Source of the DNA: Burkholderiales bacterium PBB1
GTDB taxonomy: Bacteria; Pseudomonadota; Gammaproteobacteria; Burkholderiales; Burkholderiaceae_C
Assembly (NCBI GenBank): GCA_002255905.1
Contig: NKIN01000002.1
Location: 558,001 to 622,000, forward strand
Length of the DNA stretch: 64,000 nt
Direction: 5' to 3'
Part shown: positions 17,725 through 28,543 of the stretch, piece after piece
How positions within the stretch are numbered: position 1 is the stretch's first letter
Layout: each line of letters opens with the position of its first letter
Notes under the pieces: model-generated
Told to the model about the DNA's origin: nothing
Seen by the model: the letters and a program-made list of their open reading frames with translations, nothing else
Databases searched by the model: none
Position numbers and translations under genes: made by a program

Positions 17725-17772
17725 TTGAATTTATTGTGTGTAAATTGACTCTTATATAAGACATAAGTCTTC
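17725..17772 (+). promoter_or_regulatory. aceA promoter region with overlapping inverted repeats
   Basis: The 297-bp stretch between speB and aceA has no gene. Its AT-rich core holds a perfect 12-bp palindrome TCTTATATAAGA (17750-17761) that overlaps a second inverted repeat AAGAC-ATAA-GTCTT (17758-17771); ATAAGAC and ATAAGTC also form a tandem pair. TATAAG at 17755-17760 could be a -10 element, with only weak -35 candidates upstream. The arrangement suggests a dimeric repressor or activator covering the -10 region of aceA. The regulator is unknown. Confidence 0.55.
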
Positions 17773-17866
17773 ACATCAGGGTCATTCGAACGTATCCTCG
17801 ATCACGTCAGACGACACAAACTTCGTTCGATTCCTGAACCTACTCAACCCCTCCGGAGCTGTACCC

Positions 17867-19165
<1,299 letters not shown>

Positions 19166-19225
19166 TGTGATCATGGCGCGGTGATGCTGCCTGCTGTCTT
19201 GCGGCGGCGTTACGATGTCGAGCTG

Positions 19226-19255
19226 GCCCGAAGGTGTCACGCCTTCGGGCTTTTT
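19226..19255 (+). terminator. intrinsic terminator of aceA
   Basis: A perfect 9-bp stem GCCCGAAGG / CCTTCGGGC with a 7-base loop is followed at once by five Ts (19251-19255). It lies about 60 bp after the aceA stop and 31 bp before the next gene. Confidence 0.9.
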
Positions 19256-19286
19256 GCTGCTGTCTTGAATTGAGCGCGATGTCACT

Positions 19287-20114
19287 GTGAATGCACCCGC
19301 GATGCTGCTTGCCCTTGTCTTGCTCGCAGGCATGGCTGTCGCTCAGGCCGCACCCGCACGCGTGCAGCTTGATGAGTTGACCTGGACCGAAGTGCGCGAT
19401 GCCGTCAAGGCCGGCACGACCACGGTGATCATTCCGGTGGGTGGTATTGAACAAAGCGGGCCGCACATCGCCTTGGGCAAGCACAACGTGCGCGTCAAGG
19501 TGCTGGCCGAGCGCATCGCGCAGGCGCTGGGCCACACGCTGGTGGCGCCCGTGATTGCCTATGTCCCCGAGGGGCAGATTGCCCCACCGACGCAACACAT
19601 GCGCTATCCCGGCACGGTATCGATCCCCGACGAGGCCTTCAAGGGCGTTGTCGACGGAGCCGCTCGCAGCTTCCGGCAACATGGCTTCACCGAGGTGGTG
19701 TTGATTGGCGACCACGGCGGCTACCAATCGCTGCTGGCCGCAGTCGCCACCCGGCTCAACCACGATTGGGCCTCGTCGTCAGCGCGGGCGCATTACATCG
19801 GCGCTTATTACGATGCCGCTCAGAAGCCCTACAACCAGGTGCTGCGCGAGCATGGGCTGACCGACGCACAGATCGGTCTGCACGCAGGTGCCGCAGACAC
19901 CTCGCTGATGCTGGCAACCGACGCCAGCCTGGTGCGCCCAGAACAATTGAAAATCGACCGCGATGCAGCGGCTGCAAAGGCGCTGGGTGTGAGCGGTGAT
20001 CCACGGGCTGCCACCGCAGGGCTGGGGCAGCTGGGGGTCGATCTGATCGTTTCGCGCACCACGGCGGCGATCCGGCAGGCGATCGCTGCACCGCGCCACG
20101 CCACGCAGCACTGA
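19287..20114 (+). CDS. exported creatininase-family protein with altered metal-site motif
   Basis: A 275-residue protein with a hydrophobic leader (MLLALVLLAGMAVAQA) suggesting export, followed by a creatininase-fold domain. Family landmarks are GGIEQSGPHIALGKHN near 52 and IGDHGGY near 140. In creatininase the first motif reads EQHGPH...D, supplying Glu, His and Asp metal ligands; here His is Ser and Asp is His, so the metal site differs or another reaction is catalysed. The start is GTG at 19287; an ATG at 19302 also works. It is followed 39 bp later by the beta-propeller gene, probably in one unit. No substrate can be assigned. Confidence 0.7.
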   Translation: MNAPAMLLALVLLAGMAVAQAAPARVQLDELTWTEVRDAVKAGTTTVIIPVGGIEQSGPHIALGKHNVRVKVLAERIAQALGHTLVAPVIAYVPEGQIAPPTQHMRYPGTVSIPDEAFKGVVDGAARSFRQHGFTEVVLIGDHGGYQSLLAAVATRLNHDWASSSARAHYIGAYYDAAQKPYNQVLREHGLTDAQIGLHAGAADTSLMLATDASLVRPEQLKIDRDAAAAKALGVSGDPRAATAGLGQLGVDLIVSRTTAAIRQAIAAPRHATQH

Positions 20115-20153
20115 CCACTCACAAGCTTTCACCCCGTCACTACCCACCTCTCG

Positions 20154-21455
20154 ATGTCACGAATCCTCTGTTCACCTTTGCTCAAGCGCGGCCTGCTGTC
20201 GGGTCTGGTTGTCGCGTGTGCCGCTGGCGTCATTCATACGCAGCTGCCGCAAGCGTCTGCCGCCACGGGTTCTGCGCCCGTGGTCACCGTGCCCGGCATG
20301 CCGCCGGTGATCGATCGCCAGAACCTCTACAGCGAAATCGGCGCGGGCAAGTTCAGCCCTGCGGTGCAGGGTGCCCTCGAGCGTGTGTACGTGCCGAATC
20401 GTGTCGCCAACACGGTGTCGGTGATCGATCCGAAGACGCTCAAGGTGATCGACACCTTCAAGGTCGGGATCAATCCGCAGCACGTGGTGCCGTCGTGGGA
20501 TTTGCGCACGCTGTGGGTGGCCAACAATGCCGAGCACAAGACCACCGGCAGCCTGACGCCGATCGATCCGCTCACCGGCAAGCCGGGTGAGTCGATCGCG
20601 GTGGAGGACCCGTACAACATGTACTGGAGCCCCGACGGCAAGCATGCGATCGTGGTGGTCGAGGCTTACAAGCGCCTCGATTTCCGCGATGCGCACACGA
20701 TGGTGCTGCAGTACTCGATCGAGACACCCGAGTGCGCGGGCATCAACCATGCCGATTTTTCGATCGATGGCCGCTATGCCCTGTTCACCTGCGAATTCAG
20801 CGGCGGGGTGACGAAGATCGATCTGGTCGACAAGCGGGTGATCGGCACCTTGAAGCTGAGCCGCTATTTCGAGCGCCCTGACGTGCTGTCATTGCTGGCC
20901 AAGCCGGGAAAGAAGCCGCGCAAGATCCCTGATCCGTCGCAACTCGGCGGCGAGATCTGCACCACCCCCGGCATGCCGCAGGATGTGCGTGCTTCGCCCG
21001 ATGGCTCTGTGTACTTCGTGGCCGACATGATGGCCGACGGCGTGCACCTCGTCGATGGGGCGAGCTTCAAGCAGATCGGCTTCATTCCCACCGGGGTGGG
21101 GGCCCATGGCCTGTATCCCAGCCGCGATGGCAAGAAGCTGTACGTCGCCAACCGCGGCAGCAACAGCGTGGTCGGGAAGAAGCGCGGCCAGGGCAGCGTT
21201 TCGGTGATCGACTTTGCCAGCCACCGGATCGAACAGACCTGGCCCGTGCCCGGCGGCGGCAGCCCGGACATGGGCAACGTCAGTGCCGACGGCAAGTACC
21301 TGTGGCTCTCAGGCCGTTTCGACAACGTGGTGTACCGCTTCGACACCCAGAGCGGCGCCGTCAACACCATCAAGGTCGGACAGGAGCCGCACGGGCTCAC
21401 CGTGTGGCCACAGCCAGGTCGCTACTCGCTGGGGCACACCGGCAACCTGCGCTAA
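20154..21455 (+). CDS. exported YVTN/YncE-type beta-propeller protein
   Basis: A 433-residue protein with an N-terminal signal sequence (RGLLSGLVVACAAGVIHT...AAT) and repeated blades of the YVTN type: VYVPNRVANTVSVIDPKT, LWVANNAEHKT, LYVANRGSNSV and GSVSVIDFAS. It likely folds as a seven-bladed propeller in the periplasm. No CxxCH heme motif is present. Such proteins occur beside quinoprotein or exported redox systems, but the role here is unknown. Its partner in the same direction is the creatininase-family gene. Confidence 0.75.
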   Translation: MSRILCSPLLKRGLLSGLVVACAAGVIHTQLPQASAATGSAPVVTVPGMPPVIDRQNLYSEIGAGKFSPAVQGALERVYVPNRVANTVSVIDPKTLKVIDTFKVGINPQHVVPSWDLRTLWVANNAEHKTTGSLTPIDPLTGKPGESIAVEDPYNMYWSPDGKHAIVVVEAYKRLDFRDAHTMVLQYSIETPECAGINHADFSIDGRYALFTCEFSGGVTKIDLVDKRVIGTLKLSRYFERPDVLSLLAKPGKKPRKIPDPSQLGGEICTTPGMPQDVRASPDGSVYFVADMMADGVHLVDGASFKQIGFIPTGVGAHGLYPSRDGKKLYVANRGSNSVVGKKRGQGSVSVIDFASHRIEQTWPVPGGGSPDMGNVSADGKYLWLSGRFDNVVYRFDTQSGAVNTIKVGQEPHGLTVWPQPGRYSLGHTGNLR

Positions 21456-21459
21456 AGCC

Positions 21460-22392
21460 TCAGGGCTCGCTTCGACGTGTGCTGCGACGCGGTGTGGTCA
21501 CAGGCTTGAGCAGGCTGCGCACGCGAGTTCGGGGGCCATCGGACACCACGCCAGGCTCCACGGGTCTGGCAGGTGCTTCGTCGCTGTAGCGTGGTGGCCA
21601 GTGCTTCAGCGTCGCCTGGCGCAGCAGCGCGATCGCACCACTGGCGGTGTAGCTGCGTTCCATCACGTGGGTGAGCGTGTGGCGCCCTACGCGCTCGCTG
21701 ATCACGAGGGTCGAGCAACGTGTGCCGTAGCCCCGCTCGGGCATGCGGATGAAGGCGGCCGAGAGTGTGCGTTCCAACTCGAGAGAAACGCCGGTGGCGG
21801 GTAAATCGGCGTCGACGGCGAGTTGTCGATCGCCCAGCGCCGCGAACAATGCACCCGCCAGGGCGTCGACCGAATCGGCCTGGTCCAGGGCCAGACGCAG
21901 GCGCTGCTTCAGTGCTGTCGTCTTCGGCCAGGCGGTGTCCAGCGCGGCATTCGACACGCCATAAGTCCCACGTTCGAGCCGCCGGGGATGGGCCCGGAGG
22001 TTCGAGGCCCAGAAGCATTCGCCGCGTTGGAAATCGGCAGCGATCAGGTTGAAGCCGTTGTAGCCTGACAGCGCGGTGCGCATCCAGAACCGGTCGGTCG
22101 GTTCGGTGCCGCGCAGCCACTGCGGAACGATCTGCCCGCGCGACGGCGCCTGAGGATCGATGCGCGAGGGGTCGCGCACATTGGTCACCATGGCCAGCCG
22201 GCCTTGCGCGGTCAAGCCCAACCAGGTGCCGCCGGCTTCGAGGTCACGACCACCAAGGATCGATGGCCCACCGTCTTCGGGCGTCCACCAGGCCAGGCGG
22301 GCGGAAGGGCGGTTGAAGTACTCGTCGCGGTTAGCCGCCACGACCAGCGGGAAACGCCGACTCTGATCGATGGCCAGCGCGATCAGGCACAT
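21460..22392 (-). CDS. NRDE-family (TANGO2-like) protein
   Basis: A 310-residue protein that opens with MCLIALAI and the eponymous ANRDEY motif near residue 20, then GGRDLEAGGTWLGL, the hallmark of the NRDE/TANGO2 family. Human TANGO2 has been tied to heme and lipid handling; bacterial function is unsettled. The C-terminal 40 residues are basic and low complexity. Its start overlaps the DUF4936 stop by 10 bp, so the two are co-transcribed. It converges with the beta-propeller gene, with only 4 bp between stops. Confidence 0.88.
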   Translation of the reverse strand: MCLIALAIDQSRRFPLVVAANRDEYFNRPSARLAWWTPEDGGPSILGGRDLEAGGTWLGLTAQGRLAMVTNVRDPSRIDPQAPSRGQIVPQWLRGTEPTDRFWMRTALSGYNGFNLIAADFQRGECFWASNLRAHPRRLERGTYGVSNAALDTAWPKTTALKQRLRLALDQADSVDALAGALFAALGDRQLAVDADLPATGVSLELERTLSAAFIRMPERGYGTRCSTLVISERVGRHTLTHVMERSYTASGAIALLRQATLKHWPPRYSDEAPARPVEPGVVSDGPRTRVRSLLKPVTTPRRSTRRSEP

Positions 22393-22697
22393 GGCTCGAA
22401 GACCTCGGTGTGTCGCGGTCCGGTGCGCAGGTGCTGCCAGGCGGCGGCTTCGCGCTCGATGCGGGCGCGCAGTTCGTCACCGACGCCGCTGGCATCGGGC
22501 ACGTCGATGGGTGCCGGCGCTGCATAGGTTTCCATCCACGTGTCCTCGCCAGAGAGGGCATCCGCGCGCCGCAGCAGCCGCGTCTGCAAACCTGGGTGCG
22601 CGTGGCGCAGCCGATCGTGCATCGCGCTCACGGCGAGCCGCAGCGCATCGGCGTCTCGCGTGGCCACCCGGTAGTAGACATACAGCTCACGTGGCAT
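22383..22697 (-). CDS. DUF4936-family protein
   Basis: A 104-residue soluble protein, MPRELYVYYRV at the N-terminus and METYAAP in the middle, matching the DUF4936 family of betaproteobacteria; function unknown. It overlaps the NRDE gene downstream by 10 bp and follows ygfZ by 13 bp, so the three form one minus-strand unit. Confidence 0.75.
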   Translation of the reverse strand: MPRELYVYYRVATRDADALRLAVSAMHDRLRHAHPGLQTRLLRRADALSGEDTWMETYAAPAPIDVPDASGVGDELRARIEREAAAWQHLRTGPRHTEVFEPCA

Positions 22698-22710
22698 CGG
22701 CAGGGTCGGC

Positions 22711-23646
22711 TCACGCCGTCTCGGCGTTCAGCACCTCGTAGGGCATCGGGCAACGTGTCAGCAGCGCGCCATCTGGCGCCCCCAGATGCAGGGTGCCACC
22801 TTCCAACGCGGCCAGCTTGACTTCAATCAGCGCGCGGTGTGTGAGCGGTGCGGCGTCGTCTGGCGCGGGTGCGGCGCACGCGACCAGCCCGGCGGGCTGG
22901 GTCGGGTCGGCGCTGTGGAACACCTCTCGTCCGGCAGCGATAGGCGCCTCGGCGGCAAAAAGCAAGGTTCGGCGCTTGGTCGTGCCCCGGTACTGCGAGC
23001 GCGCGACCACCTCTTGGCCTGGGTAGCAGCCCTTCTGGAAGTTCACCGCGCCGATCAATTCGAAATTCAACATCTGTGGCACGAACTGATCAACCGTGGC
23101 TGCCTCGATCGTCACGATGCCGCTGTCGACTTCCAGCCGCTGCCAGGCGGAGAGTGCGAGCGGATCCACCGTTCGAGGCGCGGCGTTGTTGGCGACCCGC
23201 CAGGCGCGCGCGATACCCGCCACGCCGGGCAGTCGGATCCAGCTGCCATGCTCGTCGGCCCGGTGACCCCAGGTCGGCAGATCTTGAGTGGCAGTTTGCG
23301 CCGCCGCACCGCTCACGCCGGTCAGGGCGACTTCGGCACTGGCGTCGCTCAACCGGCACTGTGCGCGCAGTACGAACATCGACAGTCGTTTCAGCGTGGC
23401 CGGCAACACGCTTGCATGGCAGGCCATCAGCACCTCGTTGTCACTTGGCTTCCAGATGACGAAGCTCGCCAGCAAGCGGCCTTTGGGTGAGCAGTAGCCG
23501 GCCAACCGAGCTTGGTGAGGCCCGAGTGTCTGAACGTCCTGCGTCAACTGACCATGCAGAAAGGGGGCGGCATCGGCACCGACGGCTCGGATCACGCCCC
23601 AATGGGACAGCGGAACGGACAGCGACGACAGCACAGGCAGCGACAT
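22711..23646 (-). CDS. ygfZ: folate-binding Fe-S cluster assembly protein YgfZ
   Basis: A 311-residue GcvT-like protein. The family signature KGCYPGQEVVARSQYRG lies near residue 210 and includes the essential Cys. YgfZ binds tetrahydrofolate and helps make or repair certain Fe-S proteins. The start at ATG 23646 (MSLPVLSSLSVPLSHWG) begins the conserved fold; upstream codons to 23757 overlap the divergent mltG and are not used. Divergence from mltG is the usual arrangement in Burkholderiales. Confidence 0.92.
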   Translation of the reverse strand: MSLPVLSSLSVPLSHWGVIRAVGADAAPFLHGQLTQDVQTLGPHQARLAGYCSPKGRLLASFVIWKPSDNEVLMACHASVLPATLKRLSMFVLRAQCRLSDASAEVALTGVSGAAAQTATQDLPTWGHRADEHGSWIRLPGVAGIARAWRVANNAAPRTVDPLALSAWQRLEVDSGIVTIEAATVDQFVPQMLNFELIGAVNFQKGCYPGQEVVARSQYRGTTKRRTLLFAAEAPIAAGREVFHSADPTQPAGLVACAAPAPDDAAPLTHRALIEVKLAALEGGTLHLGAPDGALLTRCPMPYEVLNAETA

Positions 23647-23741
23647 GCGCCGATTATGATTTGCACGATGTTGCCCGGCAGCCCACGGTGTCATCCCCGA
23701 GTACGTCGCCAGGGCGCCGGTCGGACGCTTGCGACACGCGC

Positions 23742-24737
23742 ATGAAGCGCTGGACACTGCGCGCGCTGTACGTGCTCATCGCACTGGTCGCGGGGGGCGC
23801 GGTGGCGCTGTACCTCTGGTTGCAGCGGCCGCTCGAGCTGGCCACCGACACGGTCGAGGTGTCGATCGAACCTGGTACGTCGCCACGCGCCATGGCGAAC
23901 GCCTGGGTGCAGGCGGGCGTGCGGACGCCGGCTTGGCTGCTGTATGAATGGTTCCGATGGTCGGGCGAATCCCGCCGCATCCGTGCCGGCAGCTATGAAA
24001 TCGACCGTCAGACCACGCCAGCTTCGCTGCTGGGGATCATGGTGCGCGGCGATGAGTCGAAGGCCTTCGTCAGGCTCAACGAAGGCTGGACGCTGCGGCA
24101 GTTCCGCGCCGAGCTGGCGCAGGCCGAGGCACTGAAGCCGACCACGGCGGCGATGAGCGATGCCGAACTCATGGCTGCGCTGGGCGACGCCGCGACCCCG
24201 GCCGAAGGGCGCTTCTACCCCGACACCTACACCTACAGCAAAGGCAGCACCGACCTCGCCGTGCTGCGCCGCGCCCACCATGCGATGCAGCAGCGCCTGG
24301 CCGCCGCCTGGGCACAACGCGCGGCCGACACCCCGCTGCGCAACCCCGACGAAGCCTTGATACTCGCCTCCATCGTCGAGAAGGAAACCGGCCAGCCGGA
24401 AGACCGCGGCAAGGTGGCGGCGGTGTTCATCAACCGCCTGCGCATCGGCATGCCGCTGCAGACCGATCCGACGGTGATCTACGGCCTGGGGGCCACCTTC
24501 GACGGCAACCTGCGCAAGCGCGATCTGCAGTCCGACACGCCCTACAACACCTACACCCGCACCGGTCTGCCGCCGACCCCGATCTCGATGCCGGGCAAGG
24601 CCTCGCTGCTGGCGGCCGTTCAACCCGCACCGTCGCGAGCGCTTTACTTCGTGGCTCGTGGCGACGGCACGAGCGAATTCAGCGACGACCTCGCCGCCCA
24701 TAATCGCGCCGTCAACAAGTTTCAGCGCGGGCGCTGA
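23742..24737 (+). CDS. mltG: endolytic murein transglycosylase MltG (YceG-like)
   Basis: A 331-residue inner-membrane protein: a single N-terminal membrane helix (LRALYVLIALVAGGAVALYLW), a LysM-like middle, and the C-terminal catalytic domain with EGRFYPDTY, LASIVEKETG (catalytic Glu) and LQTDPTVIYGLG, ending in YFVARGDGTSEFS. MltG cuts nascent glycan strands and sets their length. ATG at 23742 is chosen because it directly precedes the membrane anchor. It leads the mltG-tmk-holB-pilZ-tatD series. Confidence 0.95.
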   Translation: MKRWTLRALYVLIALVAGGAVALYLWLQRPLELATDTVEVSIEPGTSPRAMANAWVQAGVRTPAWLLYEWFRWSGESRRIRAGSYEIDRQTTPASLLGIMVRGDESKAFVRLNEGWTLRQFRAELAQAEALKPTTAAMSDAELMAALGDAATPAEGRFYPDTYTYSKGSTDLAVLRRAHHAMQQRLAAAWAQRAADTPLRNPDEALILASIVEKETGQPEDRGKVAAVFINRLRIGMPLQTDPTVIYGLGATFDGNLRKRDLQSDTPYNTYTRTGLPPTPISMPGKASLLAAVQPAPSRALYFVARGDGTSEFSDDLAAHNRAVNKFQRGR

Positions 24738-24779
24738 CCGGCCTCGGCCCACGTGGACCCCGGCCCGCTCCATTCGTAA

Positions 24780-25412
<633 letters not shown>

Positions 25413-25425
25413 TGGGCTCGCACTG

Positions 25426-26538
25426 ATGCCACCCGCATCGCTGGCGGCAGATGCCGCTGCAGCGTCTTCGGCGGCATCGCCGGCCCTGCCGTGGCTTGCG
25501 ATGCCGTTGCGTGAAGCCCTGGCCACCCAGCGCACGCATGCCTTGTTGCTGCATGGGCCGAAAGGCGTGGGCCAGTTCGAGATGGCGCTGACCCTCGCCC
25601 AGGCCTGGCTGTGCGAGGACACCGTCCCACCGGGGGGCGACCGGCCACGCCCGTGTGGACTCTGTGCCAGCTGCCGCCTGGTGCAGGCGCGCTCGCATCC
25701 GGATCTGATGGTGTTGATCCCTGAATCGATGGGCGCCGCCATGGGCTGGGTGGCCGATGAGGGGGGCGAGGAGGGTGGCGCAGGTGCAGTCGATGCGGCA
25801 GGCAAGCGCAAGCCCAGCAAGGAGATCCGTGTGGCCGAAGTGCGCCGGATACTCGCCTTTGCCCACACCACGGCCGCGCGCGACCATGGCAAGGTGGTGG
25901 TGGTGTATCCGGCCGAGGCGATGAACACCATCGCGGCGAACGCGCTGCTGAAGATTCTGGAAGAACCGACAGGGCGCTTGCGGTTCGTCCTGGCGGGCTC
26001 CTCGGCCGACAGCTTGTTGCCGACGATCCGCAGCCGCTGCCAATCGCTGCGACTTGATCTGCCGGATGCGCGTATGGCCGCTGAATGGCTGAGTGCAGAG
26101 GGCGTTCCGAATCCCGACGTGCTGTTGGCGGCCGCTGGCGGGCAGCCGCAGGAGGCCCTGGCTTGGTTTCGCGAGGGCATCGATGCCACGCTCTGGCTCG
26201 CGCTGCCGGGCCAGTTGGCGCGGGGCGAGCCCGGGCCGTTGCCGAACTGGCCGCTGTCCCGTGTGGTCGACACGATGTTCAAGTTGTGCCATGACGCGAT
26301 GCGGCTGGCCGTTGGTGCAACGCCGCGCTACTTTTCAGCGGAGGCACTGCGCGCCTGGCCCGATCGCACTGCTGACATCGCAGCGCTGGACGACTGGTAC
26401 CGCGAACTCGGTCGCATTGCGCGGCATGCCGAGCACCCCTGGCAGGCGGCGCTGACGATCGACTCGTTGGTCCTGCAGGCGAAGAAGGCGTGTTCCTCAG
26501 GCCAAAGTCCGCGTCCACAAGCGGCCCGCGTTCGATAA
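25426..26538 (+). CDS. holB: DNA polymerase III delta' subunit
   Basis: A 370-residue clamp-loader subunit. It has LLLHGPKGVGQFEMALTLA (a P-loop-like segment that is degenerate, as in delta'), the zinc module CGLCASCRLV with an upstream Cys, and NALLKILEEPTGRLRFVLA plus SRCQSLRL (the SRC motif). ATG at 25426 follows the tmk stop by 13 bp. An insertion of Gly/Glu-rich sequence near residue 115 is unusual but tolerable. Confidence 0.93.
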   Translation: MPPASLAADAAAASSAASPALPWLAMPLREALATQRTHALLLHGPKGVGQFEMALTLAQAWLCEDTVPPGGDRPRPCGLCASCRLVQARSHPDLMVLIPESMGAAMGWVADEGGEEGGAGAVDAAGKRKPSKEIRVAEVRRILAFAHTTAARDHGKVVVVYPAEAMNTIAANALLKILEEPTGRLRFVLAGSSADSLLPTIRSRCQSLRLDLPDARMAAEWLSAEGVPNPDVLLAAAGGQPQEALAWFREGIDATLWLALPGQLARGEPGPLPNWPLSRVVDTMFKLCHDAMRLAVGATPRYFSAEALRAWPDRTADIAALDDWYRELGRIARHAEHPWQAALTIDSLVLQAKKACSSGQSPRPQAARVR

Positions 26539-26547
26539 ACTGCCTGC

Positions 26548-26940
26548 ATGAACGAACCCGCCTCCCGCCCGTCGACGGCCGGCATCCCTGCGCTGGCAGG
26601 CAGCCGTCCGAGCGTGATCCAGCTGGTGTTTCGTGAGAAGGGCGCGCTGTACGCGGCCTACATCCCGCTGATGAACGACGGTGGGTTGTTCGTGCCCACC
26701 ACCCGCGACTACCGGTTGGGGGAAGACATCTACCTGCTGCTGTCCTTGCCGGAGGACACCCAGCGCTACCCGGTGGCCGGCAAGGTGGCCTGGATCACCC
26801 CCGCGAACGCGTCTGGGGGACGCACCCAAGGTGTCGGCGTGCGTTTCCCTGCCGACGAAAAGACCCGCGTGCTGCGCCTGCGGATCGAAGAGTTGCTGGG
26901 CACCTCGATCTCGTCATCGAAGCCGACCCAGACCATCTGA
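26548..26940 (+). CDS. pilZ: PilZ-domain protein
   Basis: A 130-residue single-domain PilZ protein, needed for type IV pilus biogenesis in the founding examples. The domain runs from about residue 22 to 118 and includes GGLFVPT, YPVAGKVAWITP and GVGVRFP. The RxxxR and D/NxSxxG residues needed to bind cyclic di-GMP are not evident, which is usual for the pilus-type PilZ next to holB. It lies 9 bp after holB. Confidence 0.9.
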   Translation: MNEPASRPSTAGIPALAGSRPSVIQLVFREKGALYAAYIPLMNDGGLFVPTTRDYRLGEDIYLLLSLPEDTQRYPVAGKVAWITPANASGGRTQGVGVRFPADEKTRVLRLRIEELLGTSISSSKPTQTI

Positions 26941-26978
26941 GTCTGGCGGCAACGGCGCCGCAAGCCGCACCGCACACG

Positions 26979-27779
26979 ATGTACGTCGATTCCCATTGCC
27001 ACCTGAGCTATCCCGAGCTGTCCGATCGGCTGGCGGAGATCCGAGCCGACATGCAGACGGGCGGGGTGGGGCGGGCACTGTGCATCTGCACCACGCTGGA
27101 AGAGTTCGATCGGGTGCATGCGCTGGCGCTGGCACACGACAACTTCTGGGCCAGCGTCGGCGTCCATCCTGACAACGAAGGTGTGCAGGAGCCGACGCTC
27201 GACGATCTGCTCCGACGCGCCTCGCTGCCGCGCGTGGTGGCGCTGGGCGAAACCGGGCTCGACTACTACCGTCTGAATGGGCGCTCCCAGGCCGAGATGG
27301 AATGGCAGCGCGAGCGCTTCCGCGTGCACATTCGCGCCGCGCGCCGCACCGGGCTGCCACTGGTGATCCACACCCGCAGCGCCTCACGCGACACCCTTGA
27401 CGTGTTGAGCGCCGAAGGTGAGCGCGACGTCGGTGGCGTGTTCCATTGCTTCACCGAAACCATGGATGTGGCCCGCGCAGCGCTGGATCTGGGCTTCTAC
27501 ATCTCGTTTTCAGGCATCCTGACCTTCAAGAACGCGAAGGACCTGCGTGAGGTGGCGCGCTTCGTGCCGCTGGACCGCTGCCTTATTGAAACCGACAGCC
27601 CTTACCTGGCACCGGCACCGTTTCGTGGCAAGACCAACACGCCGGCGCTGCTGCCTTGGGTGGCCAAACAGCTGGCTGAGCTGAAGGGTCTGAGCGTGGA
27701 AGAGATCGGCCGCATCACCTCAGCCAATTTCGAATACTTGTTCAGAATTCCACCGGTCGCATGCGATGAAAACAGCTAG
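26979..27779 (+). CDS. TatD-family metal-dependent hydrolase
   Basis: A 266-residue TIM-barrel hydrolase of the TatD/YcfH class (deoxyribonuclease-like). Metal-site motifs: DSHCHLS at the start, ALGETGLDYY near 87, LPLVIHTRSA near 126, GVFHCFTE near 149 and IETDSPYLAP near 203. It is the usual partner of tmk-holB-pilZ. Its 3' end overlaps the ankyrin gene by 14 bp. Confidence 0.94.
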   Translation: MYVDSHCHLSYPELSDRLAEIRADMQTGGVGRALCICTTLEEFDRVHALALAHDNFWASVGVHPDNEGVQEPTLDDLLRRASLPRVVALGETGLDYYRLNGRSQAEMEWQRERFRVHIRAARRTGLPLVIHTRSASRDTLDVLSAEGERDVGGVFHCFTETMDVARAALDLGFYISFSGILTFKNAKDLREVARFVPLDRCLIETDSPYLAPAPFRGKTNTPALLPWVAKQLAELKGLSVEEIGRITSANFEYLFRIPPVACDENS

Positions 27780-28416
27780 AAAAAGCTTTAGCTTTATTCT
27801 CTATCTGACTGTCACGTTGTTTGTTTTTCCGGTGATGGCTGGATCGTATGACGACTTCTTCACGGCCATCAAACGGGACCATCGCCACACCATCGAAGCG
27901 TTGTTGCAGCGCGGATTCGACCCGAACTCGGTCGATGAAACCGGTCAGCCAGGCATCATCGCCGCGTTGCTCATCGAGTCTTACGAGGCCGCAGATGCGT
28001 TGGCCAACAGCGACAGATTGCAGCTGGAAGCTGTCAATCAGTCGGGTGAAACGGCGCTGATGATGGCCAGTCTGCGAGGCCAGGCGGCGCTGGTCCAGCG
28101 GCTGCTGCAACGTGGGGCCGCGGTGAACCGGGTCGGTTGGTCGCCTTTGCACTACGCCGCGACGGCGCCCGATGAAACGTCGATGAAACTGCTGCTGGCG
28201 CATGGCGCCGCGGTCGACGCCCGCTCACCGAACGGCACGACGCCCCTGATGATGGCGGCCGACTACGGGCCATCTGCGTGCGTCGATCTGCTGTTGGCTG
28301 CTGGTGCCAGGGTTGATCTGAAGAACGATCTGGGTCTGACCGCGATCGACTTCGCCCGCCAGCGCGGGCGTGATCGACTGGCCGATCGCCTCAGCCAGCG
28401 TCTTCCGACGCCGTGA
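27766..28416 (+). CDS. exported ankyrin-repeat protein
   Basis: A 216-residue protein with a signal peptide (FSFILYLTVTLFVFPVMA) and about five ankyrin repeats; clear ones are NQSGETALMMASLRGQAALVQ, WSPLHYAATAP and NGTTPLMMAADYG. It likely acts in the periplasm as a protein-binding scaffold. It overlaps tatD by 14 bp, and the same pair is seen in other Burkholderiales. No partner can be named. Confidence 0.88.
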   Translation: MKTARKSFSFILYLTVTLFVFPVMAGSYDDFFTAIKRDHRHTIEALLQRGFDPNSVDETGQPGIIAALLIESYEAADALANSDRLQLEAVNQSGETALMMASLRGQAALVQRLLQRGAAVNRVGWSPLHYAATAPDETSMKLLLAHGAAVDARSPNGTTPLMMAADYGPSACVDLLLAAGARVDLKNDLGLTAIDFARQRGRDRLADRLSQRLPTP

Positions 28417-28543
28417 CCGCAGGATCGGCCGCAATCCAAGTAACGGGTTGTCAGCGCGCTTCTGACACTGCTTATGGTGCCAGGACGACTTGTCAGTAAA
28501 CACCGCGAAATTACAGTGGACTCATCCATTCAAGGAGTCCGCG

